Shown piece by piece: positions 1 through 7,808 of a DNA stretch of 64,000 nucleotides. Position numbers and translations under genes: made by a program. Below the pieces are notes generated by a model. That model worked only from the letters and a program-made list of their open reading frames with translations, was not told where the DNA came from and did no database searches. Within the stretch, counting starts at the first letter, position 1; the number at the start of each line of letters is the position of its first letter. The DNA comes from Acidovorax delafieldii (GTDB lineage: Bacteria > Pseudomonadota > Gammaproteobacteria > Burkholderiales > Burkholderiaceae_C), in NCBI RefSeq assembly GCF_007993815.1, contig NZ_VJWE01000011.1, forward strand, positions 310,001 through 374,000, read 5' to 3'.

Positions 1-403
1 CAGCCTGCTGCAGCGAAGGCTGCATCTCGTGCAGCACCACATCCACGCCCGGATGGCTTTGTCGGTAGCGCGCCAGCGCCGCCGGAAACGGCCCGAGGAA
101 GTGCGAGCCCGACAGCCCCACTTCAATGCGCCCCGCCTGCCCCTGGCCGATGGCCGCCACACGCTGGCGCGCCGTGTCCAGCCGCTCCAGCACAGCGCGT
201 GCATCCACCAGATAGGCCTGGCCTGCCAGCGTCAGCTCCACGCGCCGGCTGGTGCGCACGAAGAGCTGGGCGCCCAGTTCTTGTTCCAGCTGGGCGATCT
301 GCAGGCTCAGCGGCGGCTGCGAGACATGCAGGCGCTGCGCGGCGCGTGTGAAGCTCAGCTCTTCCGCCAGGGCGACGAAGTAACGCAGATGGCGCAGTTC
401 CAT
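1..403 (-). CDS. LysR-family transcriptional regulator, N-terminal part (cut by window edge)
   Basis: The minus-strand frame from an ATG at 401-403 gives a typical LysR N-terminus (MELRHLRYFVALAEE) with the winged helix-turn-helix in the first ~60 residues (FTRAAQRLHVSQPPLS, then a Q/E-rich recognition region) and the start of the effector domain. About 134 residues are visible of a family that is usually ~300, so the C-terminus lies outside the window. It diverges from the Bug-type binding protein at 502, which suggests it controls that gene and the maleate isomerase-like gene after it. The effector cannot be told from this fragment. Confidence 0.9.
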   Translation of the reverse strand, partial: MELRHLRYFVALAEELSFTRAAQRLHVSQPPLSLQIAQLEQELGAQLFVRTSRRVELTLAGQAYLVDARAVLERLDTARQRVAAIGQGQAGRIEVGLSGSHFLGPFPAALARYRQSHPGVDVVLHEMQPSLQQA

Positions 404-416
404 TGATACTTTTCAG

Positions 417-430
417 GTCTTGATCAAGAC
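417..430. promoter_or_regulatory. Perfect 14-bp palindrome in the LysR/Bug divergent promoter region
   Basis: GTCTTGATCAAGAC at 417-430 is a perfect inverted repeat, 13 bp upstream of the LysR start codon in the 98-bp divergent spacer. Its position and symmetry fit a LysR autoregulatory or activator site. No binding has been shown; this is inferred from position. Confidence 0.5.
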
Positions 431-501
431 CAACAATATATTGGACTGCTGATTCGCTTGTTTCCACAATACCTTCACTACAACATCTGGTGGAGACGAA
501 C

Positions 502-1464
502 ATGACGATCAAGCACAGCCTGCTGGCCGCCACGCTGGCCCTCTCGGGCCTGGCCATGGCGCAAGACAACTACCCCAGCAAAGCCATCACGCTCACCGTG
601 CCCAACCCGCCCGGCGGTGTGGTGGACACCTCGGCCCGCCTGCTCAACGAGCCGCTGGCCCGTGTGATCGGCCAGCCCGTGGTGATCGACAACAAGGCAG
701 GCGGCAGTGGCAACGTGGCCTATGGCGCCGTGGCCCGCGCCAAGGCCGATGGCTACAACCTGCTGATCTCGTACTCGGCCTACCACGTGGGCAACCCGGC
801 GCTCACCCCCAGCCTGCCCTGGGAGGCCAAGGACTTTGCCCCCGTCGCGCTGCTCACCGTGGCGACGAATGTGATTGCAGCCCACCCCTCGGTGCCAGCC
901 AGCAACCTCAAGGAATTCATCGCGTACCTCAAGGCCAACCCGGGCAAGGTGAACTACGCCTCGCAGGGCAACGGCTCGCTGTCGCACATCGGCACCGAGA
1001 TCTTCAAGCAGCAGAGCGGCACCTTCATGACCCACATCCCCTACCGTGGCTCGGGCCCTGCGGTGGCCGATGTGCTGGCGGGCCAGGTGCAGGTGTTCAT
1101 CACCACGCCACCGTCGGTCATGCAGCATGTGCTGAGTGGCAAGCTCAAGGCCTTTGCCGTGACCGGCACCAAGCGCCACCCCGGTCTTCCCAACGTGCCC
1201 ACCGTGGCCGAGGCCGGCATGCCCGACTTCAAGCTCGAAGCCTGGGTGGGCCTGTTCGCCCCGGCCGCCACGCCACCCGCCGTGGTGGCCAAGCTCACGG
1301 CCGATGTGAAGAAGGCGCTCGACATGCCCGAGACGCGCCAGCGCGCCGACGCGGCGGGCATCGAACTGCGCTACCTGCCGCCCGACGCCCTCGGTGAGCT
1401 GGTGAAGACCGAAACCGCCTACTGGGCCAAGACCATCAAGGCCGCCGGTATCAAGGCCGACTGA
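502..1464 (+). CDS. Bug/TctC-family tripartite tricarboxylate transporter substrate-binding protein
   Basis: A periplasmic binding protein of 320 residues. The N-terminus is a cleavable signal peptide (MTIKHSLLAATLALSGLAMA), followed by the family signature of an N-terminal strand (SKAITLTVPNPPGG) and the mid-protein region HIPYRGSGPA..DVLAGQVQV. ATG 502 is preferred over an in-frame GTG at 490 because GGAG at 492-495 is spaced correctly and the signal peptide starts there. It is followed 92 bp downstream by the maleate isomerase-like gene. Bug proteins often occur without their TctAB membrane partners, as here. Ligand unknown; a dicarboxylate or aromatic acid is plausible from context. Confidence 0.92.
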   Translation: MTIKHSLLAATLALSGLAMAQDNYPSKAITLTVPNPPGGVVDTSARLLNEPLARVIGQPVVIDNKAGGSGNVAYGAVARAKADGYNLLISYSAYHVGNPALTPSLPWEAKDFAPVALLTVATNVIAAHPSVPASNLKEFIAYLKANPGKVNYASQGNGSLSHIGTEIFKQQSGTFMTHIPYRGSGPAVADVLAGQVQVFITTPPSVMQHVLSGKLKAFAVTGTKRHPGLPNVPTVAEAGMPDFKLEAWVGLFAPAATPPAVVAKLTADVKKALDMPETRQRADAAGIELRYLPPDALGELVKTETAYWAKTIKAAGIKAD

Positions 1465-1556
1465 CCGGCCCACAGACATCCCCTGCGCGATCCCATTTCC
1501 GGCGCTCCGCGCGCCGGGCGGGCAGCGCTTTGCCCATTGACTCCTGAAAGACCACC

Positions 1557-2309
1557 ATGCAACGCACCTACCGCATCGGGCAGATCGTGCCCAGCTCCAA
1601 CACCACCATGGAGACCGAGATCCCGGCCATGCTGCGCGCCCGCGAGCAGATCCTGCCCGAGCGCTTCAGCTTCCACGCCAGCCGCATGCGCATGCAGAAG
1701 GTCACCAAGGAAGAGCTGGCCGCGATGGACCGCGACTCCGACCGCTGCGCACTGGAGCTGTCGGACGGCAAGATGGACGTGATGGGCTATGCCTGCCTCG
1801 TGGCCATCATGAGCATGGGCCTGGGCTACCACCGCGCATCCGAAAAGCGGCTGCATGAGGTCACCGTGGCCAATGGCAAGCCAGCGCCCGTGGTGTCCAG
1901 CGCAGGCGCGCTGGTCGAAGGGCTCGAGGCCATGGGCGCGAAGAAGGTCTCGGTGCTCACGCCCTATATGAAGCCGCTGACCCAGCTGGTGGTGGACTAC
2001 ATCGAGCACGAGGGCATTGCCGTGCACGACAGCCTGTCGCTGGAAATTGCCGACAACCTGCAGGTGGGCGCGCAGGACCCCGCCGCCCCGGCCCAGCTGG
2101 TGCAACGGCTGGACACGCGCGGCGTGGATGTGGTGGTGATCTCGGCCTGCGTGCAGATGCCCTCGCTGGCGTCCGTGCAGATGGCACAGGACCAGTTGGG
2201 CATTCCTGTCGTGTCCGCTGCAGCCTGCACCACCTGGGCGATGCTCAAGCGCCTGGGGCTGGAAACGCGGGTACCCAACGCAGGGGCCCTGCTCTCTGGC
2301 GCCTACTGA
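1557..2309 (+). CDS. Maleate cis-trans isomerase-like Asp/Glu racemase-superfamily enzyme
   Basis: A 250-residue protein of the Asp/Glu racemase superfamily, closest in appearance to maleate isomerase/arylmalonate decarboxylase. Two cysteines at the expected catalytic positions are visible: Cys80 in DVMGYACLVA and Cys198 in VISACVQMPSL. An N-terminal PSSNTTME stretch fits the carboxylate-binding loop. In the family, maleate isomerase converts maleate to fumarate at the end of nicotinate and related aromatic degradation. The neighbouring Bug protein and LysR regulator suggest uptake and use of a carboxylate. The exact substrate is inferred, and a decarboxylase or racemase role cannot be excluded. 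Confidence 0.8.
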   Translation: MQRTYRIGQIVPSSNTTMETEIPAMLRAREQILPERFSFHASRMRMQKVTKEELAAMDRDSDRCALELSDGKMDVMGYACLVAIMSMGLGYHRASEKRLHEVTVANGKPAPVVSSAGALVEGLEAMGAKKVSVLTPYMKPLTQLVVDYIEHEGIAVHDSLSLEIADNLQVGAQDPAAPAQLVQRLDTRGVDVVVISACVQMPSLASVQMAQDQLGIPVVSAAACTTWAMLKRLGLETRVPNAGALLSGAY

Positions 2310-2389
2310 CCTCCCCAAGGGCAAGAGGCCGGTCCGTTGACGAAAGCAGCTGGCGGGCAGGCTGCAGGGCAACGCCGGATAATGGCCCG

Positions 2390-4087
2390 ATGCCCCGCTC
2401 CAGCCAACAACTCCACCCCCACCGAGAACCGGTAGCCACCCGCCCCGCTGCCACCGTGCTGCTGCTGCGCGATGTGCCTGGCGGCGGCGGGCTCGAAGTC
2501 CTCATGACCCGGCGCTCGGCCACGGCCAGTTTTGCGCCTGGCGCGTATGTGTTCCCCGGCGGTGGCATTGATGCGCTGGATGCAGCACCCGCGACGCACG
2601 CCGCCGCCGACCGCCGCCCCACCCAAAGCGACCTGCACCTCACCCAGGCGATTGCCGCCATCCGCGAGAGTTTTGAAGAGCTGGGCGTATTGCTGGCGCG
2701 CCATGCAGAAGGCCCCCGCCAAGGGCAGATGGCCGATGCGCAGGACATTGCCGCCATCGACCGCCACCAGCCGTTTGCCGCACAGTGCGCCGCACGCGGA
2801 CTGCGCCTGGCGGCAGATGGGGTGTATCTGCTGGCCCACTGGACGGCCGATCGTGATCTGGCGCGCCGCTTTGAAGTGCCCTTTCTGGTGGCCCGCATGC
2901 CCGAGGGCCAGGAGCCCGTGGCCGACGAGGCAGAGCAGTTCGAGCCCGTGTGGGTGCGCCCTGCCGACGCGCTGGCGCGGCACGAGGCGGGGCAGTTCTT
3001 CATGATCTTCCCGACCATCCGCACGCTGCAGCGCCTGGCCCAATTTGCCAGCACCCAGGCAGTGCTGGACGCCGTGGCGCACGAGCAGCCCCTGTGGGTC
3101 AGCTGCCCGCGCGCCGGCCTGCTGGCAGGCAAGGAAGCGCGCTACATGGAGGACGACATGCCGTTTGGCGAGCTGGCGCTGGTCTGCCCCGACGGGCAGA
3201 TCGTGCACCCACTGGACTGGCAGACTGAGCGCCCCGTGCCGCTGCTGCGCAACGTGATGCGCCTGACCGCCCCCAACCCCGGCGTGATGACCGGCCCTGG
3301 CACCAACAGCTATCTGGTGGGCGACCCGGCCACGGGCTTCATCGCCATCGACCCTGGCCCGGCCGACGCCGAGCACCTGGACAAGCTCTGGCGTGCAGCG
3401 GGGGGCGACATCCGCATGATTGTGTGCACCCACTCGCACGCCGACCATTCTCCCGGCGCGGCGCCGCTGCAGGCGATGTGTGTGCAGGCCGGCAAGGCGC
3501 GCCCGCCCGTTCTGGGCCTGCCGTCGGCCCCCACGGCCCGCGCGGCCAGCCAGTTCACTCCCGACCGGGCGCTACAAAATAATGAGCTACTCGTGCTTGA
3601 GGGACTAGCACCTGAAGGCAAAATCACCCATACCCTGCAGGTCATCCACACCCCAGGCCATGCGGCCAACCACCTGTGCCTGCTGCTGGTGGAAGACGCG
3701 CTGCTGTTCAGTGGTGACCACATCCTGAACGGCAGCACCACGGTGATCGACCCGCCGGACGGCAACATGGCCGACTACCTGGATTCGCTGGACCGGCTGG
3801 ATGCGGTCTGCGCCGAGCACAGCGTGGAGTTCATCCTGCCCGCGCATGGCTACGTGCTGGGGGGCCCGGTCCTCGGTGCCCGCAATGCCATCGCCAAGCT
3901 CAGGGCCCACCGCCTGGCGCGCGAGGCCAAGGTGCTGGCCGCCATGCAGGCGCTGCCCCAGGGCAGCATGGACGACTGGGTGCGCCACGCGTACGACGAC
4001 GTACCGCAGCGCATGTGGCCCGTGGCCCAGCGCTCGCTGCTGGCGCATGTGGAGCGCATTCGCTCGCTGCAACCCGGCAACAACTGA
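2390..4087 (+). CDS. Two-domain NUDIX hydrolase / metallo-beta-lactamase-fold hydrolase fusion
   Basis: A 565-residue protein with two catalytic modules. Residues ~20-240 are a NUDIX-like domain: FPGGGID followed, after a long insertion, by REsFEELGVLL, which is the REUXEEXGU core of the Nudix box. Residues ~270-560 are a metallo-beta-lactamase fold with THSHADHSPG (HxHxDH), HTPGHAANH, SGDH and a late AHGY histidine. A Nudix-MBL pairing suggests hydrolysis of nucleotide- or CoA-linked compounds, but no substrate is evident. Residues ~395-413 (LQNNELLV...) are encoded by a copy of the short interspersed repeat lying in frame. The gene lies just upstream of the S4/RluF-like gene (32 bp spacing). 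Confidence 0.85.
   Translation: MPRSSQQLHPHREPVATRPAATVLLLRDVPGGGGLEVLMTRRSATASFAPGAYVFPGGGIDALDAAPATHAAADRRPTQSDLHLTQAIAAIRESFEELGVLLARHAEGPRQGQMADAQDIAAIDRHQPFAAQCAARGLRLAADGVYLLAHWTADRDLARRFEVPFLVARMPEGQEPVADEAEQFEPVWVRPADALARHEAGQFFMIFPTIRTLQRLAQFASTQAVLDAVAHEQPLWVSCPRAGLLAGKEARYMEDDMPFGELALVCPDGQIVHPLDWQTERPVPLLRNVMRLTAPNPGVMTGPGTNSYLVGDPATGFIAIDPGPADAEHLDKLWRAAGGDIRMIVCTHSHADHSPGAAPLQAMCVQAGKARPPVLGLPSAPTARAASQFTPDRALQNNELLVLEGLAPEGKITHTLQVIHTPGHAANHLCLLLVEDALLFSGDHILNGSTTVIDPPDGNMADYLDSLDRLDAVCAEHSVEFILPAHGYVLGGPVLGARNAIAKLRAHRLAREAKVLAAMQALPQGSMDDWVRHAYDDVPQRMWPVAQRSLLAHVERIRSLQPGNN
3571..3627 (+). repeat. Short interspersed palindromic repeat, copy inside the NUDIX-MBL gene
   Basis: A locally A+T-rich tract begins GCTACAAAATAATGAGCTAC and contains inverted arms GTGCT (3593-3597) and AGCAC (3607-3611). 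It shares the order GAGCTA..GTGC..AGC.C..GGC with the intergenic copy at 5134 and with the copy inside the biotin carboxylase gene at 62379. The reading frame stays open through it and encodes LQNNELLVLEGLAPEGKI. Confidence 0.7.
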
Positions 4088-4118
4088 GCCACAAGAACAC
4101 CAAGACCGCCTTCATTCA

Positions 4119-4913
4119 ATGACCGACAAGAACCCTGACCCCACCCACATCCGCCTGGCCAAACGCGTGGCCGAACAGCTGAGCTGCTCGCGCAGCACGG
4201 CCGAGCAATTCATCGAGGGCGGCTTTGTGAGCGTGGACGGCCAGATCGAGGAAGCCCCCGGCGCGCGCGTGCGCCCCGATCAGGCCGTGACGGTTGCACC
4301 CGATGCCAGCCTGCTGGAGCTGACCCCAGTGACCTTGCTGCTGCACAAGCCCGCAGGGTTTGAAGCAGGCCTGGGCCTGCCTGGCTCACCCACAGGGCAG
4401 GCGGCCCACGCCAGCCGCAGTCAGGGTGCGCAACAGGCGCTCACGCTGCTCAGCGCGGCGTCCCACCTGCCGGAAGACGCCTCGGGCATCCGCGTGCTGC
4501 AGCGCCACTTCAAGCAGCTCGAATGCTTCACCCCGCTACCCACCGAGGCCAGCGGCCTCGTGGTGTACACGCAAGACAAGCGCATCGCGCGCAAGCTGGC
4601 CGAAGACATCGAGTCGCTGGAGCAGGAGTGCATCGTCGAGGTCAAGGGCGACATCGCGCCCAATGGCCTGCAGCGCCTGTGCCATGGCCTCACGTTCAAT
4701 GGCCGCCCCCTGCCCCCCATCAAGGTGAGCTGGCAGAACGAAACCAAGCTGCGCTTTGCGCTCAAGGGCATCCGCCCCGGCCAGATCCCGGCCATGTGCG
4801 AAGCGGTGGGCCTGACGGTGGTGGGCATGAAGCGCATCCGCATCGGCCGCGTGCCGCTGGCCAAGGTGCCCGAGGGGCAGTGGCGCTACCTGCAGCCTTG
4901 GGAGAAGTTCTAA
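4119..4913 (+). CDS. S4/RluF-like RNA pseudouridine synthase homologue, apparently catalytically dead
   Basis: A 264-residue protein with an N-terminal S4 RNA-binding domain (residues ~8-60: IRLAKRVAEQ..SRSTAEQFIEGGFV) and a RsuA/RluF-type fold (LLLHKPAG at 73-80, ending RIGRVPLAKVPEGQWR). In active RsuA/RluB/RluF enzymes the loop reads GRLDxDTSGL with the catalytic Asp. Here it reads TPLPTEASGL, so the Asp position is Pro141. The usual RQIRRM motif is GQIPAM (220-225). Start ATG 4119 places the S4 domain at the N-terminus; the open frame upstream only overlaps the previous gene. It probably binds RNA without making pseudouridine. The stop codon coincides with the left end of a MITE-like element. 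Confidence 0.85.
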   Translation: MTDKNPDPTHIRLAKRVAEQLSCSRSTAEQFIEGGFVSVDGQIEEAPGARVRPDQAVTVAPDASLLELTPVTLLLHKPAGFEAGLGLPGSPTGQAAHASRSQGAQQALTLLSAASHLPEDASGIRVLQRHFKQLECFTPLPTEASGLVVYTQDKRIARKLAEDIESLEQECIVEVKGDIAPNGLQRLCHGLTFNGRPLPPIKVSWQNETKLRFALKGIRPGQIPAMCEAVGLTVVGMKRIRIGRVPLAKVPEGQWRYLQPWEKF

Positions 4914-5077
4914 GGCAACGCTGAATAAGTCCCCGCAGTGGCGCGCGCCCTGATTTGGGATGGGATGCAAGGCGCAAACCACAGCGATAGCCGTAGCTAT
5001 CGCGAGGATTTGCAACGCGGCAGACCGCCCAAAGCAGGGGTGCGCGGTGCGCGAGGGACTTGTTCAGCGTTGCCCTA
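4911..5077. mobile_element. MITE-like element 1 (167 bp, TA-flanked, terminal inverted repeats)
   Basis: Terminal inverted repeats at 4913-4933 (AGGCAACGCTGAATAAGTCC...) and 5055-5075 match at 19 of 21 positions and are flanked by TA on both sides (4911-4912 and 5076-5077). There is no room for a transposase. The interior carries a palindromic core (4967-5018) with GCGATAGC-CGTA-GCTATCGC at its centre, shared almost exactly with the element at 23620. The left flanking TA is the first two bases of the stop codon of the preceding gene. It is probably mobilised in trans by an unidentified transposase. Confidence 0.75.
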
Positions 5078-5133
5078 AGGGCTTGCGGGCCCAGCCGCAC
5101 CCTGCCGATGCGCACCGGACAAGTCAAGCACAT

Positions 5134-5195
5134 ATGCTCCTGAAAACATAGCTACCAGCGCTTTTACAACAAGCGCTTCAAGCCTTTTTCATTTG
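5134..5195 (+). repeat. Short interspersed palindromic repeat (intergenic copy)
   Basis: The tract reads ..AACATAGCTACCAGCGCTT, then arms AGCGCTT (5157-5163) and AAGCGCT (5171-5177), then AAGCCTTTTTC. It is the cleanest copy of the family in the window. With MITE-like element 1 it fills most of the 335-bp space between the S4/RluF-like gene and the DUF898 gene. It could act as a weak transcription terminator. Confidence 0.75.
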
Positions 5196-5248
5196 AATTC
5201 CTTCGATCCGCACCGCTGCTACACTGCGCAGCACTCTGGAGGGAGTTC

Positions 5249-6514
5249 ATGAACACAAACCAATCGTCTGGCGGCGCTGCGGGGCCGATGTCCACCTTCA
5301 TGCCGATGAACATCGATGCCCACCCGCTCGAGTTCACGGGTAGCGGGGGCGAGTATTTCCGGGTCTGGATCGTCAACGTGCTGCTGTCCATCGTCACGCT
5401 GGGCATCTACACGCCCTGGGCGCGCCGCCGCACCGCCCAGTATTTCTACAGCCACACGCTGGTGGCCGGCAGCCCCCTCGAATTCACCGCGCAGCAGCGC
5501 AAGATGGTGATGGGCTTTGTGCTGCTGATGCTGCTGACCATTGCCTACAACCTGGCCGCCAACACCGGGCAGGACACGGCGGTGGGCCTGTTCCTGCTGG
5601 CGGGCGCGGCGCTGGCGCCCTTCATCTGGGCCAGCGCCATGCGGTTTCGCCTGGGCGCCACGCGCTGGCGCGGGCTGCGACTACAGTTCACGGCCAGCTG
5701 GAAAGAGGTCTACATCGCCAGCTGGCCTGTGTTTGCGCTGGCGCTGGTGTGGTTTGGCGTGTTTTATGGTCTGCAGCTGCTGTCGCCCGACCTGGCCCAG
5801 GCGCTGGAGGCCATCGAAGAAGAGGGCAAGAAACAACCCATGCCCCGCTTCACGCCCGCCATGGGCGGCCTGGTACTGCTGGGCCTGGTGCTGTCGGTGC
5901 TGTGCGTGATCCGCACCGAATACAACTTCAAGAGCCTCTTGGTGCTCAAGGCCCAGGTGGGTGCCGAGCGAGGCCGCTGGAAACCCGTGTACATGGACTT
6001 CGTCAAGGTGTGGATGGCCACCGTGGCTGTGTTCATCCTGTGCGTGGTGGGGTTCTCGGCGCTGATCGGCATCCTCGCAGGCAGCTCCATCGCCCTGGTG
6101 GCCAGCCAGAGCGACCGCCTGGGCCTGTGGATGTTTGTGGTGATCATCGTGTCCATCATCGCGGGCATCTTCATGCTGATCCTGGCGTCGGCACCGGCCC
6201 GCGCATACCGCGAGGCGCGCATGTTCCAGCTGATGTGGAACAACATCGGCGTGAGCCACGTGGCCCGCTTCAAGTGCCACCTGAAAAGCGGCCGCTACGT
6301 GTGGCGGCGCATCAAGAACATGCTGCTTACCCTGCTGACGCTGGGGCTGTACCGCCCGTTTGCGCGGGTCAGCGAGTACCGCATGAAGTGCGAGTCCGTC
6401 ACCCTGCACGTCAAGGGCGGCGTGGAGCAGGTGACCGGTGCCATGGTGCGCCAGCAGCAGGGGGGCCTGGGCGATGCGCTGGCGGATGCGGCTGGCCTCG
6501 ACCTTATCGGTTGA
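5249..6514 (+). CDS. DUF898 (YjgN-like) inner-membrane protein
   Basis: A 421-residue polytopic membrane protein. The DUF898 module appears at both ends: near residues 25-75 (GEYFRVWIVNVLLSIVTLGIY followed by PWARRRTAQYFY) and again near residues 340-400 (RRIKNMLLTLLTLGLYRPFARVSEYR). Several hydrophobic segments lie between (around residues 85-105, 110-130, 155-175, 205-225, 255-280 and 290-315). The start is supported by GGAGGGAG just upstream of ATG 5249. The M48 peptidase gene begins 2 bp after its stop, so the two are almost certainly co-transcribed; this pairing suggests a membrane-protein quality-control role, but the function is unknown. Confidence 0.85.
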   Translation: MNTNQSSGGAAGPMSTFMPMNIDAHPLEFTGSGGEYFRVWIVNVLLSIVTLGIYTPWARRRTAQYFYSHTLVAGSPLEFTAQQRKMVMGFVLLMLLTIAYNLAANTGQDTAVGLFLLAGAALAPFIWASAMRFRLGATRWRGLRLQFTASWKEVYIASWPVFALALVWFGVFYGLQLLSPDLAQALEAIEEEGKKQPMPRFTPAMGGLVLLGLVLSVLCVIRTEYNFKSLLVLKAQVGAERGRWKPVYMDFVKVWMATVAVFILCVVGFSALIGILAGSSIALVASQSDRLGLWMFVVIIVSIIAGIFMLILASAPARAYREARMFQLMWNNIGVSHVARFKCHLKSGRYVWRRIKNMLLTLLTLGLYRPFARVSEYRMKCESVTLHVKGGVEQVTGAMVRQQQGGLGDALADAAGLDLIG

Positions 6515-6516
6515 AC

Positions 6517-7740
6517 ATGTCGGCATCTGCGCACCCAGCCCTCGTCCCCGGGCGCTGGTTCGATGGCCAGAGCAGCAAGGCCCGGCCCGTGGTGGTGAGC
6601 CTGCGGCCCACGCCGCAAGGCCCCTCCTTGGTGCTGCACCTGCTCTCACAGCCCGGGGCCGAGCCTGTCGTCTTTGCCTGGAAACAGGTGGGCTGGCCCG
6701 AGGCCTGGAACGAGCGCAAACCGCAGCCCCGCGTGGTCGTCGATCTGCGCGACCATGGCAGCGTGGAGATCGATGCCGTGGCCGAATGGCGCGCCGCACT
6801 GGCCGTGGCGGGCGAGCGCCCCGGCATCGCACAACGCATGCAGACCCGCTGGCCCGTGCTGCTGGGCGTGACGGCCGCCGCCGTCATTGGCCTCACGCTG
6901 TTCTACCGCTACGGCACACCCTGGGCGGCAACGCAGCTCACGCGGTTTGTGCCCATCAGCTGGGAGACCAGCGTGGCCGAGAACGTGCTCCAGCAGATGG
7001 ACAACGGCACCCTGAAGCCCAGCAAGCTGCCTTCGGCCCGACAAGACCAGCTCAAGGCGCGTTTTGATGCCCTGGTGCAGCAAACGCCCCCTGGCCTGCA
7101 GCGTTACTCCGGCTACCGGCCGCCTTTGTCCCTGGAGTTCCGATCCGGCATGGGCGCCAATGCCTTTGCGCTGCCCGGCGGCAAAATCGTGATGACCGAC
7201 GGCATCGTGAAGGCAGCCGCCGACAAGGGCCTGGACGACAACGCCTTGATGGGCGTGCTGGCCCACGAGGTCGGCCACGTTGTGCAGCGCCACACCACGC
7301 GCATGGTGGTGCAGCAGGGCGTGCTCAACATGGGCCTGGGGCTGGCGCTGGGCGATGTGTCTGGCATCGTCTCTACGGGTGCATCCTTGCTGACCGGCCT
7401 GGCCTACAGCCGCAGCCATGAGCGCGAGGCCGACTGCTACGCCATCGCCGTCATGCGCCACGCCGCACTGCCCACAGCGCCCATGGGCCAGCTGCTGCTG
7501 GCGATTGCGCGCGATGAGGACAACGAAGAGGCCCAGAAAAAGGACCAGGGCAAGGGCCCGACCGCCGCAGCATCGGCGCCCTCCTCCGGGGCCAGCACAC
7601 CCGATGCAGCACGCCAGCGCAAGGTGGCTCAGGAGATCGGCTCGCACCCTGTCTGGTCGCTGCTGAGCAGCCACCCCGACACGGTGGAGCGTGCGACAGA
7701 GCTGGAGCGGGGGCAAGCACCCCATTGCGCAAAAAACTGA
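6517..7740 (+). CDS. M48-family membrane-anchored zinc metallopeptidase
   Basis: A 407-residue protein. The N-terminal ~105 residues form a soluble domain, a single membrane anchor follows (RWPVLLGVTAAAVIGLTLFY, ~110-130), and then the M48 catalytic domain with HEVGH near residues 249-253 and the third zinc ligand region SHEREAD near residue 303. It resembles BepA/LoiP/Oma1-type peptidases in having LPGGKIVMTDG before the HExxH helix. ATG 6517 follows the DUF898 stop by 2 bp; longer in-frame starts would run through that gene. A low-complexity insert (KKDQGKGPTAAASAPSSGAS) precedes the C-terminal SSHPDTVERATEL helix. Confidence 0.9.
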   Translation: MSASAHPALVPGRWFDGQSSKARPVVVSLRPTPQGPSLVLHLLSQPGAEPVVFAWKQVGWPEAWNERKPQPRVVVDLRDHGSVEIDAVAEWRAALAVAGERPGIAQRMQTRWPVLLGVTAAAVIGLTLFYRYGTPWAATQLTRFVPISWETSVAENVLQQMDNGTLKPSKLPSARQDQLKARFDALVQQTPPGLQRYSGYRPPLSLEFRSGMGANAFALPGGKIVMTDGIVKAAADKGLDDNALMGVLAHEVGHVVQRHTTRMVVQQGVLNMGLGLALGDVSGIVSTGASLLTGLAYSRSHEREADCYAIAVMRHAALPTAPMGQLLLAIARDEDNEEAQKKDQGKGPTAAASAPSSGASTPDAARQRKVAQEIGSHPVWSLLSSHPDTVERATELERGQAPHCAKN

Positions 7741-7808
7741 ACACAGCCGCGCCACAGGGGCTGCGTGGTCACCACACGACCCTTGGCGAGTCGGGGTGGA
7801 AATAAAGT

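Noticed and set aside
478..1479. Long open frame on the minus strand opposite the Bug-type gene
   Set aside because: It is His/Gly/Arg-rich, matches no family I know, and is a typical shadow of a high-G+C gene. Many similar antisense frames (for example 1419-2372, 5681-6832 and 49281-51848) were dropped for the same reason.
4911..5077. A complete insertion sequence
   Set aside because: It is only 167 bp with no transposase frame; called MITE-like instead.
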